Source: Arthrobacter sp. ZGTC131
GTDB lineage: Bacteria; Actinomycetota; Actinomycetes; Actinomycetales; Micrococcaceae
Reading direction: 5' to 3'
Assembly (NCBI RefSeq): GCF_002929275.1
Contig: NZ_PJIK01000003.1
Span: forward strand, 248,001 to 312,000
DNA length: 64,000 nt
The notes beneath the pieces are model-generated. The model saw only the letters and a list, made by a program, of their open reading frames with translations. It ran no database searches and was not told where the DNA came from. How positions within the stretch are numbered: position 1 is the stretch's first letter; the number at the start of each line of letters is the position of its first letter. Shown here in pieces: positions 61,704-64,000 of the stretch. The position numbers and the translations under genes are program-made.

Positions 61704-62425
61704 GGTACCGGAACCTTGGTTGTGTCACGGCTGGCGTGGTTCCACGGCCTTTGTCGGCGGATTGCCCATTCGGCGGCGGCAAGATTAATAATCCAGCCGG
61801 CGCCGTTGAGAAGCGCAACGTTGAGTGCGGTTTTCCCAAAGATCGCCTCACCGAACCCCAGCGTGAATACCTGGGTGCCCGCGCCCAGCCCCAAGGCGTA
61901 GGCGCGGATCATCCACTGCCGGTGCCGAGGGATGTCCCGGCCGCGGACAGCGGCGAAGCCAACAGCGATGCATAGCGCCATTCCCACCCCGGCCAGCAAA
62001 CGGAACACGAACAGCAGGTCCCCCGATCCGGCAGGGAAGGAAACAAACTGGTTCAGCCAAAGACCCGACAAGGCCACCAGCATCCCCACCACGACCAGAA
62101 CCCGCCCGGCCCTCCGGTGCCAAGCCGGCTTGCGGCGCCGGAAGCTCGGCGAGAACTGGAAGGCACCGAGAACCACAAAGATGGTGGCGGTAATGATGTG
62201 GACGGCCACCGGGACAGGAAGAGGGAGGCTCCCGTTATCGGTGGACCCGTCCGCGGTGCCCAGGGAAAGCGCGATGCGCCTTAGAGTGTTCGCCAGTATG
62301 GGAACGAGACCCAGGGCGATCAGGCCGGTGATGAGAAGCCCGGCACGTGGTTTTGGACGCTGTCCTTCCCTGCGGCTGCGGGCAGGGGCTGGTACTGCCC
62401 CTGCACTGTCCTTGCCGTCCATCAC
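61700..62425 (-). CDS. DUF2306 family membrane protein
   Basis: A 241-residue protein with about six helices. The DUF2306 landmarks are HIITATIFVVLGAFQFSPSFRRRKPAWHRRAGRVLV (about 75-110) and RGRDIPRHRQWMIRAYAL. The conserved His residues in these segments recall heme- or quinone-linked membrane proteins, but the role is unknown. It follows the first operon gene by 18 bp. Confidence 0.85.
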   Translation of the reverse strand: MMDGKDSAGAVPAPARSRREGQRPKPRAGLLITGLIALGLVPILANTLRRIALSLGTADGSTDNGSLPLPVPVAVHIITATIFVVLGAFQFSPSFRRRKPAWHRRAGRVLVVVGMLVALSGLWLNQFVSFPAGSGDLLFVFRLLAGVGMALCIAVGFAAVRGRDIPRHRQWMIRAYALGLGAGTQVFTLGFGEAIFGKTALNVALLNGAGWIINLAAAEWAIRRQRPWNHASRDTTKVPVP

Positions 62426-62443
62426 CGATCCCGTTTCTGATCG

Positions 62444-63130
62444 TCACTTGGCTACGGCGCGGCCACGCCCCGGGACGGCGGTCCCGGCAGCCGGGGAAAC
62501 CGTTTGGCGGGCCCTGACCCACAGCGAGTAACCCAGCCAAGCCACGGCGATACCTACGGGAAGGGCGGCGAAGCGTCCGACCGCGTGGGGAAACAGCGGA
62601 AGCAGGGCGGTAGACACTGATCCCACGGCAAGCAGGATGCCCGCCCAGCGGGCGAGGATCCGGGCGCGGAAGATGGCGATGCCGAAAGTCAGTCCGCCGA
62701 GGAAGTAGATCGCGAATGCGAACGTGCCGATCCCCTCCAGAGGGCCCAGGCTTCCGTCGGCTGCGGCGCCGCCGAAGATGCCCAGGATGTCCGTTGCAAT
62801 GTGCGGAGCCTGCTCGGCCAGTGGCGGCAGCACGAAGGCTTCCACGAACGAGTTCGCTATGACGGTCAAGTAGAACAGTCCGAGCAGGAGAAACCCGGAC
62901 AGCCCCAGCAGCCCCGTCTCCTTCACCTGCTTGAGGTACATCCCGGTGATCCCGGCAAGGCCGAGGACACCCATCGCCACGGTCAGGTAATGCACGATGG
63001 CCCAGGTGCTGCCGGCGACGTTCGCGACTTCCTCCGCCGGGTGGACGAACTGTATCGATGCGTACAGCAGTCCGGCGGCTATGGCGGCGACGCCGGCAGC
63101 TCCGCTGAGTTTGGACGGGGTGATAGTCAT
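62444..63130 (-). CDS. Six-helix membrane protein, paralogue of the one at 53096
   Basis: A 228-residue integral membrane protein with about six helices (for example about 10-28, 43-65, 73-95, 135-160, 165-182, 188-207). Its middle and end align with the 53096 protein. First gene of the six-gene leftward operon 62444-61700-61446-60869-60090-59086. A GGTGA-type element 83 bp upstream is nearly identical to the one before the paralogue. Confidence 0.78.
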   Translation of the reverse strand: MTITPSKLSGAAGVAAIAAGLLYASIQFVHPAEEVANVAGSTWAIVHYLTVAMGVLGLAGITGMYLKQVKETGLLGLSGFLLLGLFYLTVIANSFVEAFVLPPLAEQAPHIATDILGIFGGAAADGSLGPLEGIGTFAFAIYFLGGLTFGIAIFRARILARWAGILLAVGSVSTALLPLFPHAVGRFAALPVGIAVAWLGYSLWVRARQTVSPAAGTAVPGRGRAVAK

Positions 63131-63212
63131 TTCCGCGCTCCCTTGTTTTGCTTTGCCCTGGGCATGGGTGCTGGGGGCGATTCCAAAGCTACGGATGCGT
63201 GTGGTGACACGG

Positions 63213-63244
63213 CATCACCACATGTGGTGACTGACGTGGTGATC
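63213..63244. promoter_or_regulatory. GGTGA-type regulatory element, copy 2
   Basis: The perfect palindrome TCACCACATGTGGTGA (63215-63230, allowing one-base offset) is followed by CTGACGTGGTGATC; another GGTGAC half-site is at about 63202. It lies between the LuxR-type regulator stop and the first operon gene. It matches copy 1 at 29 of 31 positions. Confidence 0.75.
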
Positions 63245-63262
63245 CCGATGGACTTGTTCCGT

Positions 63263-64000
63263 TCAGAGGACCCCGTGCTCGCGTGCCCGGCGAACTGCCT
63301 CCGCCCGGCTGTTCACTTGGAGCTTTTCGAAGATGTGCCGGGTATGGGTCCTGAGTGTGTTGAGTGAGACAAACAACTGCCGGGCAACCTCCGGGCCGCT
63401 CAGGGAAGAGTCGAGCAGCCGGAGCACTTGGAGTTCCCGTTCGCTCAGCTGGACGGGCATGCCGTCCGTGCCGCGAGGCGTGGCAGGCACCGTTTCCCCG
63501 GTGTTGGCTGCGTGGAGCAGGTGGCTAACGAAGCTGGGACAGATTCGCTCGGCGGCGGCCTTGTGCAGCAAAGCGATCATGGGTGCGCCTTCATCGAGGA
63601 ACAGCCGCACATGGCCTTCGGCTTCGGTGCGTATGAGTGCCTGTTCCAAGGCTTCGAGCGCCAAGCCCACACGGCCCTGTACCTGGTACGCCTTTGCCTT
63701 CAATACGAGGATCTCGTTGACACTGCCACCGCGCCCGGAGGCTTGGGCGGCCTGAAGCAACCGCTCGAGCAGATCGAAGGCGCCGCCGAGGGAGCCGTTA
63801 GGGTCTGCTTCCTGTTCAGCGATGAGCAGGCGGGCGAGGGTGAGGTGCTCGAATTCCCGCAGGTAGGTCAGCTCGTCACCGGCACTGAGCCTCCGCGCCC
63901 TGGCCCAGTCCGATGCTTCCCGCAGCGCCCCTTGCCCGATCCAGATCCGCGCCTTCATCGCCGGGATCGGCCGGACGTCGGGAAAGAACCCCCGCAGGTA
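63263..64000 (-). CDS. MalT/LuxR-type transcriptional regulator, partial
   Basis: The C-terminal 245 residues of a larger protein that runs off the right edge (the frame stays open to 64000). The visible part has TPR-like helical repeats (FFPDVRPIPAMKARIWIGQGAL..., FEHLTLARLLIAEQEAD, VNEILVLKAKAYQVQGRVGLALEALEQAL). These end in a LuxR HTH (SERELQVLRLLDSSLSGPEVARQLFVSLNTLRTHTRHIFEKLQVNSRAEAVRRA). MalT-like regulators usually run about 900 residues with an N-terminal ATPase. It is a candidate for the protein binding the GGTGA elements. Confidence 0.9.
   Translation of the reverse strand, partial: YLRGFFPDVRPIPAMKARIWIGQGALREASDWARARRLSAGDELTYLREFEHLTLARLLIAEQEADPNGSLGGAFDLLERLLQAAQASGRGGSVNEILVLKAKAYQVQGRVGLALEALEQALIRTEAEGHVRLFLDEGAPMIALLHKAAAERICPSFVSHLLHAANTGETVPATPRGTDGMPVQLSERELQVLRLLDSSLSGPEVARQLFVSLNTLRTHTRHIFEKLQVNSRAEAVRRAREHGVL

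Overview
The window reads as a chromosome segment of a high-GC actinobacterium, most likely a Micrococcaceae member of the Arthrobacter/Pseudarthrobacter group. The basis is the strong GC bias, many GTG/TTG starts, a dnaK-grpE-dnaJ-hspR operon with HAIR operators, a sugar ABC system with no ATPase gene of its own, and families common in soil actinobacteria (DUF6221, DUF3618, DUF4386, DUF2306). I saw no rRNA, tRNA, CRISPR array, intact transposase or prophage. Genus placement is an inference from gene content.

Region 1 (1-21.8 kb) looks like ordinary chromosome. It holds a D-2-hydroxyacid dehydrogenase; a rifampin-phosphotransferase-type PEP-synthase-like enzyme; the heat-shock operon (transcribed leftward from about 8.3 kb, with two HspR sites on its promoter); an acidic repeat protein; a leftward carbohydrate ABC operon (lipoprotein plus two permeases) behind two LacI-type operators; a TetR/epimerase divergon with a clear palindromic operator; a MarR/MMPL divergon; a methyltransferase; a LysE-type exporter; and a low-molecular-weight tyrosine phosphatase translationally coupled to an unusual P-loop-kinase/PabB fusion.

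Region 2 (21.8-42.3 kb) is accessory and patchy. It holds an ArsR/oxidoreductase divergon, a protoglobin flanked by relics of a CitE-like lyase and a serine recombinase, a glycogen-debranching-type enzyme, and a complete leftward meta-cleavage pathway for 3-(3-hydroxyphenyl)propionate (mhpC-A-B-D-F-E order). Next to the pathway lie an IclR regulator and a divergent MHS-type transporter. The promoters of mhpC and the transporter share an identical 13-bp element in the same orientation. An alpha-galactosidase C-terminal relic follows. Then comes an ene-reductase, SDR, MDR, alpha/beta-hydrolase and TetR block whose three promoter regions carry one related palindrome.

Region 3 (42.3-51.6 kb) holds a cold-shock protein, small and zinc-ribbon-like hypotheticals, a hydrolase, a lipid-kinase-like protein, two small frameshifted genes, a TetR, and a four-gene overlapping envelope/stress cassette (LEA-like, holin-like, DUF3618, MarR) behind an AT-rich palindrome.

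Region 4 (51.6-64 kb) is rich in small membrane proteins, SDR/MDR oxidoreductases and regulators. A TetR and its divergent operon share three copies of a TGTAC-n3-GTACA operator. Two paralogous membrane-protein genes, 9 kb apart, are preceded by an almost identical element of about 31 bp built from GGTGA half-sites. A MalT/LuxR-type regulator, cut off by the right window edge, sits beside one of them. This apparent two-locus regulon and the TetR regulon of region 2 are the best candidates here for undescribed regulatory systems. Several genes carry single-base frameshifts (57.2-58.1, 48.7-49.0 and 47.0-47.2 kb), so sequence error has to be weighed against real gene decay.
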